The notes under the pieces were generated by a model. It was not told where the DNA came from, ran no database searches, and saw nothing but the letters and a program-made list of their open reading frames with translations. 64,000 nucleotides of DNA from Pararhizobium capsulatum DSM 1112 (GTDB lineage: Bacteria > Pseudomonadota > Alphaproteobacteria > Rhizobiales > Rhizobiaceae): NCBI RefSeq assembly GCF_030814475.1, contig NZ_JAUSVF010000002.1:930001-994000 (forward strand), given 5' to 3'. A program made the translations under genes and the position numbers. Shown in pieces: positions 52,174 through 61,300 of the stretch (its first letter is position 1; each line of letters begins with the position of its first letter).

Positions 52174-53154
52174 TCAGACTGCTGCCTTCAGCGCAGATCG
52201 AATGATCGATCCGATCCGCCGCGTTTCGTTCAGCGGCTGATAGTCGTAGGATTCGATCTTGCCGCGGAATGGTTTGGTCAGTTGAAGCGTTTCTGCCAAA
52301 TCCCGATGGTAGAACTCGAATTTCTCAAGCCGCGGGCCTGGAATTTGCGTCAAATCAAGCGAATAAACTGGCTTACCGGTCGCCAGCGCCTCGCAGGGCA
52401 TCGTGATAGAGTCCTTTGCGATCAGGAATCCGTCGGCGGCGGCCATATAATAGAGATACGGGTTTTCACCGTTCCGGTCCCAAACATTAATATTTGCCGA
52501 GCGAAGCTTCAGAAGCGAATGCAACGTCTCCTCTTCCGATCTGCGTGAAACGGAAACCAGGACACGCCAGCCTTCGGCTTCCAGATGTTTGATGGCATCG
52601 CCGATGTGTTTATGCGTCTTGTCGTCGTAAAGATACGCACCGTTCGACCCGCCGACAAACACCGCCACAACTCGTCGCCCGTCGCCGGCAAAACGCGCCC
52701 TGGCATCGTCCCTCAGTGCTTTCAAACGCACGGGCGTGATCTGGTGGGGAACGCCAACCATCGGATAATAGTTTGGCAGACTGTCCAGCTCGGTAACCCA
52801 GTCGTGGCGGGACACGAACACCATGTCGTATCCCTCGATACGAGGCTTTTGAAGATGAACCGCTATGGGCCGACCGCCATAGGTTGCCTTGATTTCGAGT
52901 ACCGGCGGTTCGGACCGGAAACCGCAGGACACGAGCACGACGGGCTCCTGTTCCTTGCGCCGGAACAGGGGGGGTTCGAACCATTTCCTGATCCCACGCG
53001 ATCGGCTGATCGTCTTTACCTGGGGAGCGGGATTAAGCTCCTTTGCCACGCCGAGGCACTGCGTCAGCGTTCCCGCCTTGCTTTCCGTAACAGCCCAGAT
53101 GCAATCGACGTCGGGCTTGCCTTTGCCGGTGTGCGTGCCCTGATCCACACTCAA
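52174..53154 (-). CDS. ELM1/GtrOC1 family protein, putative glycosyltransferase
   Basis: 326-residue protein of the mitochondrial-fission ELM1 family (formerly DUF1022), bacterial members of which occur in envelope-sugar gene clusters. Recognisable are the N-terminal IWAVTESKAGTLTQCLGVAKEL, the block VFVSRHDWVTEL...VGVPHQITP, VAVFVGGSNGAYLYD and the C-terminal nucleotide-sugar-like AAADGFLIAKDSITMPCEALATGKPVYSLDL. The start is probably TTG at 53154 with AGGCGAGG upstream; GTG at 53148 is possible. The longer frame to 53373 overlaps the neighbour and is rejected. It lies 40 bases after the GT92-like gene on the same strand. Confidence 0.82.
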   Translation of the reverse strand: MSVDQGTHTGKGKPDVDCIWAVTESKAGTLTQCLGVAKELNPAPQVKTISRSRGIRKWFEPPLFRRKEQEPVVLVSCGFRSEPPVLEIKATYGGRPIAVHLQKPRIEGYDMVFVSRHDWVTELDSLPNYYPMVGVPHQITPVRLKALRDDARARFAGDGRRVVAVFVGGSNGAYLYDDKTHKHIGDAIKHLEAEGWRVLVSVSRRSEEETLHSLLKLRSANINVWDRNGENPYLYYMAAADGFLIAKDSITMPCEALATGKPVYSLDLTQIPGPRLEKFEFYHRDLAETLQLTKPFRGKIESYDYQPLNETRRIGSIIRSALKAAV

Positions 53155-53194
53155 GAAATTACCTCGCCTGATGATACATCTGCCGTCCCGGCAT

Positions 53195-54109
53195 CTAGCC
53201 ACGTAAGGCAATAGCATTTTCGTTGATGAAATCCACCATCCGCCGATCTTCGATGACGTTGTCCTCGATATACCGGATCGTCGCCAGAACCTTCTGCTGG
53301 TATTTTTGCGACGAGCTGTCGAAGGACCAGCCACGATCGAGCTTTTCCTGCAGTTCCTCCTTCGAGCGCGCATAGTAGTGATTCAGCTGGATGAATTCCG
53401 AAGAATAGAATTCGCTCATCTTTCGCCCGCGCCTCGAAAATTTCTTGCCCGCATCGTTGACGGTGACGTCGCCATGGTCCCTCGTCTTGAAGTGATGGAC
53501 ACTAACTCCCGTGACTTCGACGGGATCAACGATACATTTGAAGTTGCTGGCGTCGAGATTTTGTCTCATCGGATCGGGCACCCGCATGGTGTAGCTGAGC
53601 GATACGGGCTGTGATGGCCGGGAGACGTGGCCACTGTGGCCGAACATATGCCATGGTAATGAGACATTCGGAAAACCGCTCGCGCCCTGCAAGGCACTAT
53701 CAAGCGTCTGGCCCTTGCGCGGAAGAAGGAACTCATCGACATCGATGAAAGCCATCCACCGATAGCGACCGCCGAAGTTCAATATAGCATGGGCGTAGGC
53801 AATGTTCTGGCCATTCAGGATTTCGCCACTGCGGCTGTCCTGCATGCGCATTTTCCAGGGAACGACCGTCAGTTCCGCGGGAGACAGGATATTGCGAAGC
53901 ACATCGAGTGTCGCGTCCGTCGATCCGTCATTGTAGATATGAAAATGCCGGACACCGACCGCCCGGTGAAAGCGCACCCATTCCTCGATGTAGGTCTCTT
54001 CGTTCTTGACGCAGGCGACGATGGCGATGCCTTGGCGGTTCTTCTCCGGCGCGGGCGGCTCAATCTCTAGTTCCCTTGTAAGATGTCGGTTCGCCTTCCA
54101 CCCAAACAT
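53195..54109 (-). CDS. Glycosyltransferase, GT92/DUF23-like
   Basis: 304-residue enzyme with a GT-A type nucleotide-sugar fold: IAIVACVKNEETYIEEWVRFH at the start of the domain, HIYNDGSTDATLDVL, and the DxD-containing motif WMAFIDVDEFLLP. Then come SLPWHMFGHSGH and HHFKTRDHGDV, as in glycosyltransferase family 92. It is presumed to add a sugar to a surface glycan. The start at 54109 (MFGWKANRH) is chosen because upstream codons are not family-like. It heads a two-gene minus-strand unit with the ELM1-family gene, divergent from the gene at 54293. Confidence 0.82.
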   Translation of the reverse strand: MFGWKANRHLTRELEIEPPAPEKNRQGIAIVACVKNEETYIEEWVRFHRAVGVRHFHIYNDGSTDATLDVLRNILSPAELTVVPWKMRMQDSRSGEILNGQNIAYAHAILNFGGRYRWMAFIDVDEFLLPRKGQTLDSALQGASGFPNVSLPWHMFGHSGHVSRPSQPVSLSYTMRVPDPMRQNLDASNFKCIVDPVEVTGVSVHHFKTRDHGDVTVNDAGKKFSRRGRKMSEFYSSEFIQLNHYYARSKEELQEKLDRGWSFDSSSQKYQQKVLATIRYIEDNVIEDRRMVDFINENAIALRG

Positions 54110-54292
54110 ATCGCCCAACGGCTCCCTATCATTCCGTTCGCATATAATGCACGTCCGTAAACCAGTCCAGCAGCGCGTTGCCACCTACTCACCATTTCAG
54201 CGGCGCCCATTGCTTTGCTTTGGCAAGACCAAAGCTTATAGAGGTTGGAACGAGAGGCCGTAAAACACGGCCGAGTTCAGGAATGAAGACGC

Positions 54293-55135
54293 ATGAACCT
54301 GCCCAATCCCATGACGACGGCGAGCTTGAAGACGAATGAAGACTGGCGGACATTATTTTCCGCCTTTTCCCATATCGTCCTGATTGCCAACAGTGAGGCG
54401 ACCGATATTGCGGCGCTGAAGAAAGTTTATCCGGATACGGCGCTCTTCGTCTTCTTCAACAAGGTGTACAAGGTCCTGGAGCAGCCTTTTGAAGGGCACT
54501 CTCTGCTGATTTCGCGGGCACAGCCTAACGGTGCCAACATCGTCTACCGCGGGGAAGTCGCTGACGTTGTGAAACTATTGGCGCCGGAGCGTTTCCTGGG
54601 AATCATGAACGTGCGCCTACAAAGGGCGGAGAAGCTGAACACCCAGGAGGACTATCTGAATACGCCGACAGGTCACCTGGACCTGACCGATTTCTGCGCC
54701 GATTTCTATCCTTCCGAAAAAGTGCCGACGACAGGCTTTGCAATAAGTTTTTGGCTGGTCGATCAGAAAATCCCGGCTGAGATCGTCCTCGCGGGCTTTT
54801 CCGCCAAGCGCAGCGTTAAATGGCGGGTCGTTTCCGTCCACGACTGGACGTTCGAACAAGTCTTTCTGCGGCTTTGTGCACGGGCCGGCAAGGTATCGAT
54901 GCATGATGGGCTTGCCATCAACAGCTATGCACAACTGGCTTCGCGGTTCCCGGAATTTTCCGGTGCAGAGATTTCGTCGACGTTCGCCGAAGTTGTCTCC
55001 CGTCGGCTGGGCGAGACGGATGCGCAGGTTGACAAACTTATCTCGCTGACAAATGTACTGCGCTCGGCGGACCTGTTTCTTCGGCGGTTGAAGCCCGGCT
55101 TTTTAAAGAAGCGCAAGAGTGAAAAGCAGGACTGA
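54293..55135 (+). CDS. Sialyltransferase-like putative glycosyltransferase
   Basis: 280-residue cytoplasmic protein. A Rossmann-like opening (HIVLIANSEATDIAAL), AERFLGIMNVRL and KVPTTGFAISFWLVD resemble family 29-type sialyltransferase motifs (the P-T-T-G motif), but the match is weak. The C-terminal 70 residues are basic and helical (FLRRLKPGFLKKRKSEK). AGGAATG lies 8 bases upstream of the ATG. It is followed 48 bases later by the gene at 55184 on the same strand, within the polysaccharide region. Function is inferred from context; hypothetical protein is the safe label. Confidence 0.55.
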   Translation: MNLPNPMTTASLKTNEDWRTLFSAFSHIVLIANSEATDIAALKKVYPDTALFVFFNKVYKVLEQPFEGHSLLISRAQPNGANIVYRGEVADVVKLLAPERFLGIMNVRLQRAEKLNTQEDYLNTPTGHLDLTDFCADFYPSEKVPTTGFAISFWLVDQKIPAEIVLAGFSAKRSVKWRVVSVHDWTFEQVFLRLCARAGKVSMHDGLAINSYAQLASRFPEFSGAEISSTFAEVVSRRLGETDAQVDKLISLTNVLRSADLFLRRLKPGFLKKRKSEKQD

Positions 55136-55183
55136 TAAGCCTTCGATCGAAAGGCGGCACGAAGCGTGACGAGAGATAATCAT

Positions 55184-55912
55184 ATGGCGTCGTGGATGGC
55201 GGATACGCGCAAGCGGATGTACCGGAATATCAAGTACCGGCTGACCCGCCCAGCACCCCCTACAGCCCCGGCGCCCTTCACGCGGCCGGTAGTGGTCGTT
55301 GGTTCCGCACCCGTCTCGCACAAGCCGGCGGGGTGGGAGCCGGAGTTTGCCGTCATGACCATTAACGGTTCACAATCGGTTATCAAGTCCTGGGGCATAG
55401 CGGCGCCGGATATCACCTTCCTGCAATTCAACCAGATAGAAGGGACAAACACGAACGCGGTGGAGGTTCGACGGGTCCTGTCCGGGAAGCGCACAGGCGC
55501 ATTGTACGTCTTTCTCTGGCGCAAGGACGATCGGCCGCGGCTTGAAAAAGGGTTGCGCAACTTCGATTTCAGGTATGACAGCCTGCAGATCGTTGACCGT
55601 TATGAACGAATGGCGCTGATGGACCGCGTTGCCGGCGTCAAGTCGCTCGAACTCGACACGGAATCGAAATGCTCGAACGGAATGAATGCGGTGTTGTTTG
55701 CGCTTCACAATGGTGCGCCCGCCGTCATCATCACCGGCATCAATCCCAATTTGGCGGGTCACGCCTACAATCGGGAGGGACTGGTGCGCGCGCATGTGCA
55801 GATGGACAAGCAGATCGTCGCGAAGTTATTGGCGGATGGGCGTCCTTTGTACACTGCGGATCCGGCGGTTTCCGAAGACATGGGGATCCCCCTATGGACC
55901 GGCATGATATGA
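55184..55912 (+). CDS. Putative glycan-biosynthesis protein, paralogue A
   Basis: 242-residue protein with a nucleotide-binding-like opening VVVVGSAPVSHKP, a central WRKDD segment and a C-terminal block KCSNGMNAVLFALHNGAPAV, then ITGINPNLAGHAYNREG and SEDMGIPLW. The C-terminal half aligns by eye with the minus-strand gene at 55966-56679, so the two are paralogues. They recall DUF115/GT29-like proteins of surface-glycan clusters, but I do not recognise the family with certainty. The start could be ATG 55184 or GTG 55166. Confidence 0.6.
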   Translation: MASWMADTRKRMYRNIKYRLTRPAPPTAPAPFTRPVVVVGSAPVSHKPAGWEPEFAVMTINGSQSVIKSWGIAAPDITFLQFNQIEGTNTNAVEVRRVLSGKRTGALYVFLWRKDDRPRLEKGLRNFDFRYDSLQIVDRYERMALMDRVAGVKSLELDTESKCSNGMNAVLFALHNGAPAVIITGINPNLAGHAYNREGLVRAHVQMDKQIVAKLLADGRPLYTADPAVSEDMGIPLWTGMI

Positions 55913-55965
55913 CTATCGTTCCCTTTCTCGCGCAAGCCGCGACGATCAGCGAGCGTGTCGGTATT

Positions 55966-56679
55966 CTACGGTGATCTCGTTAGGATCGGCGGACTTGAAC
56001 CGGAGATGTCGGTGTAAGTCCGGGCGAGCGGAATGCCGACGTGCTCGGACAGTTCGCGTTCGGTCGTAAACACATTTCCCCGGTTTCGCAGTTGAGTGAG
56101 TACGAAGGTATCCTCCTCGATCTGACGTCGCACACTTCCCTTGTCATTGTAGGAATGACCCATCTTAGTCAGGGAAAAGCCGGACAAGGTCACGGACGGT
56201 ACACCCATATAAAGTGCATAGCAGAGTGCCGCGACACCGTTAGTCACCTTGCCGACGTCACCGACATCTGCCGGCAGCCCGCCGCTGACAAGCTGAACAA
56301 TCGCTTCGCGGTCGCTCTTCGTGGCACGCATCAGGCTCTTGTATTGAACGCTTGGCTTGAAAAGGAGCTTGACGCGCATGATCCACAACGGGCGTGTATG
56401 CAGCCACAAAAGCCCGCGCGTTCTCACAAAGGGATGCTCTTCCCAGGATTTCTTTTTCTTACGAAATGTCAGGTCCGCCGGTGGCAATCCCAGCATATTT
56501 GCCATTTTCCCGGAATTGTTGATATCTACGCGGGCACAGTGCCGGAGGATATCCTCGGGGAGTGTCGGATCAGGAGCGGAGCCAAACAGAAGCCACGGCT
56601 TGTCCAAAATCCCAAGATTGACGAGCCACCTGCGGTGTTCCGTGCGAAAAGACTGAAGATGATCGGGTTGCGTGATCAA
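55966..56679 (-). CDS. Putative glycan-biosynthesis protein, paralogue B
   Basis: 237-residue protein related to the convergent neighbour at 55184-55912. Shared elements are the opening WLLFGSAPDP, the block GKVTNGVAALCYALYMGVPS, SGFSLTKMGHSYNDKGSVR and SEHVGIPLA. The start appears to be TTG at 56679, with a modest AGG upstream. Position between glycosyltransferase and acyltransferase genes suggests a part in the same surface-sugar pathway. No catalytic residues can be named with confidence. Confidence 0.6.
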   Translation of the reverse strand: MITQPDHLQSFRTEHRRWLVNLGILDKPWLLFGSAPDPTLPEDILRHCARVDINNSGKMANMLGLPPADLTFRKKKKSWEEHPFVRTRGLLWLHTRPLWIMRVKLLFKPSVQYKSLMRATKSDREAIVQLVSGGLPADVGDVGKVTNGVAALCYALYMGVPSVTLSGFSLTKMGHSYNDKGSVRRQIEEDTFVLTQLRNRGNVFTTERELSEHVGIPLARTYTDISGSSPPILTRSP

Positions 56680-56844
56680 TAACGGCCTGCAGAGAAAGCT
56701 TTTATACAGCAGGAAAATTTAGACCAAGTTTTTCCCGAAAGTGCTAGAGGTTTTTTCGCCTGTGCACCGGGTCTTCCCGCCAATTCCAACGCATCGCGCA
56801 GGAATCTACGTTCGAGACTGGACGGGAACACCGGTTTTGTTGCA

Positions 56845-58893
56845 ATGCATGGCAAGACCGCCCCTGGCGGGGCGCAGAACTCGAAATCGGATAAAACATT
56901 GGCCACCAGGCATCTAGAGTACAGGCCCGATCTCGACGGGCTGAGAGCGATCGCAATTCTGCCGGTGCTATTCTTCCATGCCGACCTGGCCTGGTTTCAG
57001 GGCGGGTTCGTCGGCGTCGATGTCTTCTTTGTGCTCTCCGGTTTCTTCATGGCGCGAATCATTCTAGCCGATCTTGAGCGTGGCGACTTCAGTTTCTGGC
57101 AATTCTATCTGCGGCGCATCCGCCGCATCCTGCCGGCATTGTTCACCATGATTGCTACCACCGCTGCCGTCGCATGGTTTCTACTCATGCCGAAGGAATT
57201 TGTGTACTTCGCAGAGAGCGTCAAAGCCGCCGCGATTTTCACGTCCAACATCCTTTTCCGGCGCGAAAGCGGATATTTCGACATCGCGGCTGAAATGAAG
57301 CCGTTGCTTCACACGTGGTCGCTGTCGATCGAGGAACAATTCTACATCCTCTTCCCGATCTCGCTTTTCGCAGCCCATAGATTTGCGCGAAAGCACATGG
57401 CTGCAATTCTGTTGGCGGTGCTTCTGGTTTCGCTTGCCGCGAGCAGCTGGGAGGTTTTCCGCTCGCCTGAGAAAGCCTTCTATCTTCTCCAGTTCCGTAT
57501 ATGGGAGTTGTTGACCGGGTCGCTGGTCGCCTTGGTTCCGCGCCCGAACTATCCTGCAGCCCTGTCGAAATATCTTAGTCTCCTAGGGATAGGCGGCATT
57601 CTGCTTGCGGTATTCTTGTACTCTTCAGATATTCCATTCCCAGGTTTATATGCCGCCCTTCCCTGCTTCAGCACGGCGCTGGTCATCCACGCGCGCTGTA
57701 GCGACGGGCTGCCGGCTGTCATTCTCAACAATCGTGCCTCAATTGCCATCGGTCGTATCTCCTACTCGCTCTATCTTTGGCATTGGCCGTTGATTGTTTT
57801 TGTTCGATTTGCGGTTGGCCACGATCTGACGATCGTGAACAGCCTGCAAGTCATCGCCGTCTCTTTCGGGCTCGCCTATCTGTCGTGGCGGTTCATCGAA
57901 CAGCCAGCGCGCTACGGCGTTTGGGCGTCGTCCCGTACTGTGATTTTCGGCTTAAGCAGCAGCGCAGTATTAGCATCCGTCGTCTTTGGGATCACGGTCA
58001 AAAATCTCGAGGGAATTCCGCAAAGGCTGCCGCAAGACGTCTATCAGCTCTATGCAGCAACCTATGACAAAAGCCCGTTCTTCTCCGAGGCGTGCTTCGC
58101 GGACTCCGATGGAAAGGGTCTCTCGCCTGATGCCATCCGTGCGGGAAAGCTCTGCACAATGGGCACAGGCGACAAGGAAAAGATCCAGTTTCTCGTCTGG
58201 GGCGATTCCCATGCTGCGGCGATCGCGCCCGCCATCGACAAGGCGGCGCGCCAGAGTGGAACGTCAGGCCTTTTCGTCGGGCGAGCTTCCTGCCCTCCGC
58301 TTCCGGACGCGGCTTTCGGACCGCAAGCAGTGCTCGACCGATGCAAAGAGTACAACAATGCGGTCGTGGACCTGATCCGGCGGCGAAAATTTCCTTTTGT
58401 CTTCCTGGCGGGATATTGGCCGAAATACGTTCACCGGACAGAATTGCCGGGAGAAGGAGTTTATTTTGATGCCAAGATCAAGCCGGACTTCTCCGACTGG
58501 TCAGCGCCCGTGGAGGCAAGCCTGCGCAAAACCATTCAGGAGTTTTCTGATCAACGGACCCGGGCGATTCTTGTCATGGATGTTCCTGAAACCGGCCTCA
58601 TGGCCCCTGAGGCGCTTGCGCAGGCTAAAATGACGGGTACGACATTGGAAATAGCCCCGCCCATTGGATATACGGTGAGACGACAAGCGCTTGCCAGACA
58701 GATCTTAAATACAATCTCTAAAGATACCGGATCTATACTTGTAGATCCTATGACGTATTTATGTGACATACAGAAGTGCAGAGTCATTATTGATGGAAAA
58801 GTAATGTACCAGGATGAAGATCATCTATCACGTCAAGGAGCAGAAATACTTTCACCTATTTTCGATTCAGCGTTTAAAGTTATTCTGCGCTGA
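56845..58893 (+). CDS. Membrane acyltransferase with SGNH domain (OafA/OatA-like)
   Basis: 682-residue two-domain O-acyltransferase. Residues 28-370 form the acyltransferase-3 membrane domain with about ten helices: YRPDLDGLRAIAILPVLFFHAD at the start contains the catalytic His, and GVDVFFVLSGFFMARI and WSLSIEEQFYILFP follow. The periplasmic C-terminal SGNH hydrolase-like domain has GDSH near residue 452 and DEDHLS near 657 (Asp-His). It probably transfers acetyl groups to O-antigen, capsule or exopolysaccharide. The last 190 bases are clearly more AT-rich than the rest. The ribosome site of the ATG at 56845 is weak. Confidence 0.92.
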   Translation: MHGKTAPGGAQNSKSDKTLATRHLEYRPDLDGLRAIAILPVLFFHADLAWFQGGFVGVDVFFVLSGFFMARIILADLERGDFSFWQFYLRRIRRILPALFTMIATTAAVAWFLLMPKEFVYFAESVKAAAIFTSNILFRRESGYFDIAAEMKPLLHTWSLSIEEQFYILFPISLFAAHRFARKHMAAILLAVLLVSLAASSWEVFRSPEKAFYLLQFRIWELLTGSLVALVPRPNYPAALSKYLSLLGIGGILLAVFLYSSDIPFPGLYAALPCFSTALVIHARCSDGLPAVILNNRASIAIGRISYSLYLWHWPLIVFVRFAVGHDLTIVNSLQVIAVSFGLAYLSWRFIEQPARYGVWASSRTVIFGLSSSAVLASVVFGITVKNLEGIPQRLPQDVYQLYAATYDKSPFFSEACFADSDGKGLSPDAIRAGKLCTMGTGDKEKIQFLVWGDSHAAAIAPAIDKAARQSGTSGLFVGRASCPPLPDAAFGPQAVLDRCKEYNNAVVDLIRRRKFPFVFLAGYWPKYVHRTELPGEGVYFDAKIKPDFSDWSAPVEASLRKTIQEFSDQRTRAILVMDVPETGLMAPEALAQAKMTGTTLEIAPPIGYTVRRQALARQILNTISKDTGSILVDPMTYLCDIQKCRVIIDGKVMYQDEDHLSRQGAEILSPIFDSAFKVILR

Positions 58894-59353
58894 TATCACG
58901 TCGTCGTCGACCAACTCTTGGGGGACAATATCCCATCCGAAACACGTGCATCTTTGCAAGTCGCGGCAGATGGTATTCCGGGGGCGGAACGGAAAGTCAG
59001 TTGCTGGAAACTAATTTTGCGCCGTTAGAGGGGGTCAATAATATAATCTCTCCGGCCAATACAGTGGTCTGTTGCGAGTGCCAGTATCGGTCGAATCAAA
59101 TCCAGCCGCAGGCGTGGGGCACGGTTCCAAATGTTGGGGAAGGAGCTCCTTTTTTGCGCCGACGCGTTATTGGGTACTTGCAGCCCGGGGCAAAGGTATA
59201 TCTTGTAGGAGCCCTCGAAACTTCTTTCTCACGAGAGACAGAAGGATTACAGCGACGAATTGTAGGCAGTAACCCATGAGGGTATAAACCCGGGGTACTC
59301 ACCATTTGCCTCACCGCTGTTGGCGCAACGGAAACTTCAGAAACGGAAAGATT
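58894..59353. other. 460-base gap, AT-rich on the left
   Basis: The low-GC character of the acyltransferase 3' end continues here. Short frames on both strands are not convincing. It must contain the promoter of the glycosyltransferase gene at 59354. Nothing else is recognised. Confidence 0.45.
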
Positions 59354-60040
59354 ATGACGGAAACTGCTCATATATATATCGGTTTCGACAGCAAAGAAGT
59401 TGTCGCTTATCACGTACTTTGCCAGAGCATCTTAGAAAAAAGCTCCATCCCGGTTTCGTTCACGCCAATCGTCTTAGACAATCTCGGAAAAATCTTCACG
59501 CGTGAACGCAATCCATTGCAGTCAACGGAATTTTCGTTTTCGCGTTTCCTTGTCCCTCACTTGAGTAACTATGAAGGCTGGTCACTGTTCGCCGACTGCG
59601 ACATGCTGATGCGCACCGACATTGCAAAGCTTTGGGAGTTGCGCGATGACCGTTACGCGGCGATGTGCGTTAAGCATAGCTATGTTCCAAAAGTCGAGAC
59701 GAAATTTCTTGGCCAAGTTCAAACAAAATACGAGAAGAAAAATTGGTCAAGCGTCATCCTTTTCAACAACGCCAAATGCAAAAAACTGAATCTTGACTAT
59801 GTTAATACTGCTACCGGTCTTGAATTACACCAATTCAAATGGCTTGAATCAGAGGATTTGATTGGCGAACTGCCTCCGAGCTGGAACTGGCTGGTGAACG
59901 AATACGAACATAGTGAAGACGCTAACCTCGTCCATTTCACAGATGGTGGCCCCTATTTCGAAGAGTATAAAAATGATGATTACGCGCAGGAATGGTTCGC
60001 AGCCCGCGATCGCGTTCTTCATGTAACCCAACGGAAATGA
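59354..60040 (+). CDS. GT8-like glycosyltransferase
   Basis: 228-residue GT-A fold enzyme. The opening IYIGFDSKEVVAYHVLCQSIL and the DxD motif in WSLFADCDMLMRTDIAKLW (about residue 84) are typical of family 8-like transferases of surface glycans, and VHFTDGGPYFEEYK matches the C-terminal acidic/His block. The start at 59354 has GGAAAG nearby; the open frame from 59306 is not family-like. The gene is lower in GC than its neighbours, suggesting transfer. It closes the polysaccharide region. Confidence 0.8.
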   Translation: MTETAHIYIGFDSKEVVAYHVLCQSILEKSSIPVSFTPIVLDNLGKIFTRERNPLQSTEFSFSRFLVPHLSNYEGWSLFADCDMLMRTDIAKLWELRDDRYAAMCVKHSYVPKVETKFLGQVQTKYEKKNWSSVILFNNAKCKKLNLDYVNTATGLELHQFKWLESEDLIGELPPSWNWLVNEYEHSEDANLVHFTDGGPYFEEYKNDDYAQEWFAARDRVLHVTQRK

Positions 60041-60076
60041 CGACTCCGACCGCTCGTGGTCTCCTTTACCAGCGCT

Positions 60077-60385
60077 AATGTTGTGCGCGAGCGGTCGATA
60101 CATGCTGCAAGACGGGCGATAGCGGCCTCCAAATCACCTGCCCGCAATTTCTCGATGATTCGATATCTTCGTGATAGGGGCGGTCAGTGTGAGGCGGCTT
60201 GACCGACAAATGGGTCCTGAGCCCCGCGATCTTGGCCTGCAACGCCGAAGGCCGCGGCAAGTTTGCGCTCGGACAATTGCTCGCCGAGCGGCAGTTCACC
60301 GGCGACGACAAGTTCTCTGAGCTGGGCCGCCGCCGTTCGGCACGTTGATGAAAAGCTCTTCCTAGCGCCCGAAAACATCGTCCGG
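60077..60385 (-). pseudogene. Decayed GntR-family regulator
   Basis: On the minus strand, one frame gives a GntR winged-helix start (AAQLRELVVAGELPLGEQLSE, then RKLAAAFGV). After a gap and frame change, the end of an FCD domain follows (YRIIEKLRAGDLEAAIARLA, then ACIDRSRTTLA, to about 60077). The middle of the gene, roughly 130 codons, is missing. The rest of the gap 60041-60605 shows no other intact gene. Confidence 0.7.
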
Positions 60386-60573
60386 GTGCCGCACACGGTG
60401 ATCTCCCGTGTCCAGATCAGCCTGCCGACATCCTCGAGCTCATCAATGTCGCGGCCAGCACCATGGACGATCATGCCGCGAAATGCCAAAAATTTTCCAA
60501 AGGGTGATGATTCCTTCGCCGCGGCGTCGATTTCCCACAGCAGGATAAATTTCTTCCGAATAACGAGTTGTTT

Positions 60574-60597
60574 CCTGTAGAGAACATATCTCATAGG
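60574..60597. promoter_or_regulatory. Imperfect palindrome overlapping the XRE gene ribosome site
   Basis: CCTGTAGAGA (60574-60583) and TCTCATAGG (60589-60597) form an interrupted dyad that ends in the AGGAGA ribosome site of the gene starting at 60606. It is a candidate autoregulatory site. Confidence 0.45.
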
Positions 60598-60605
60598 AGA
60601 TAGCG

Positions 60606-61274
60606 ATGACCGATAAGAACGAGAAGAATGGACAGAAGCAGGCCATCCTGTCCCAGGACCCACACCGGGTTCGCGAGCCCCGGGAAAATAACCTGGAAAT
60701 GGCGATCGGCCACGAGGTCAGGACCTATCGCAAGGCGCTCGGCATCACCGTTACCGACCTCGCAACCGCGACCGGCATTTCGGTAGGCATGCTGTCAAAG
60801 ATCGAGAACGGCAATATTTCGCCCTCTCTGACCACGCTGCAGGCATTGACCCGAGCCCTCGGCGTGCCGCTCACGGCCTTCTTTCGCCGATTCGAGGAAC
60901 CCCATAACGCAACCTTCGTCAAAGCCGGAGAGGGCGTGAACATCGAGCGGCGCGGGACACGCGCCGGGCATCAGTACAGCCTGCTCGGGCACATCGCCAA
61001 CAATACCAGCGGCGTCACTGTCGAACCTTATCTCATAACGCTGACGACCGAGTCCGATGTGTTCCCGACGTTCCAGCATGAGGGCATGGAGTTCCTGCAC
61101 ATGCTGGAAGGCGAAGTGGTATACCGCCACGGCGATCAACTCTACACCATGCAACCGGGTGACAGCCTGTTCTTCGATGCCGATTCACCGCACGGACCGC
61201 AGGAACTGGTTCATCTGCCGGCTCGTTACCTATCTATCATCAGCTACCCGCGAAAGCGGAACCAGGCCGGTTGA
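60606..61274 (+). CDS. XRE-cupin transcriptional regulator
   Basis: 222-residue regulator. The HTH_3 domain at residues 36-90 reads IGHEVRTYRKALGITVTDLATATGISVGMLSKIENGNISPSLTTLQALTRALGV split around the recognition helix. The C-terminal cupin (about residues 150-215) has FQHEGMEFLHMLEGEVVYRHG and GDSLFFDADSPHGPQEL. Proteins of this build often sense small metabolites and control catabolic or amino-acid genes. The ATG at 60606 has AGGAGA 5 bases upstream. It is convergent with soxG, so regulation of the sarcosine genes is possible but unproven. Confidence 0.92.
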   Translation: MTDKNEKNGQKQAILSQDPHRVREPRENNLEMAIGHEVRTYRKALGITVTDLATATGISVGMLSKIENGNISPSLTTLQALTRALGVPLTAFFRRFEEPHNATFVKAGEGVNIERRGTRAGHQYSLLGHIANNTSGVTVEPYLITLTTESDVFPTFQHEGMEFLHMLEGEVVYRHGDQLYTMQPGDSLFFDADSPHGPQELVHLPARYLSIISYPRKRNQAG

Positions 61275-61300
61275 TTTATTTTTGAGACCAAGCAGCCGCT

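Noticed and set aside
59129..59160. AAGGAGCTCCTT followed by a T-run as a terminator
   Set aside because: The palindrome has no loop, so a stable hairpin with the T-run is not formed.
59001..59279. Plus-strand frame of 92 codons before the GT8-like gene
   Set aside because: No domain, weak start, and it overlaps another frame of similar quality; probably non-coding.
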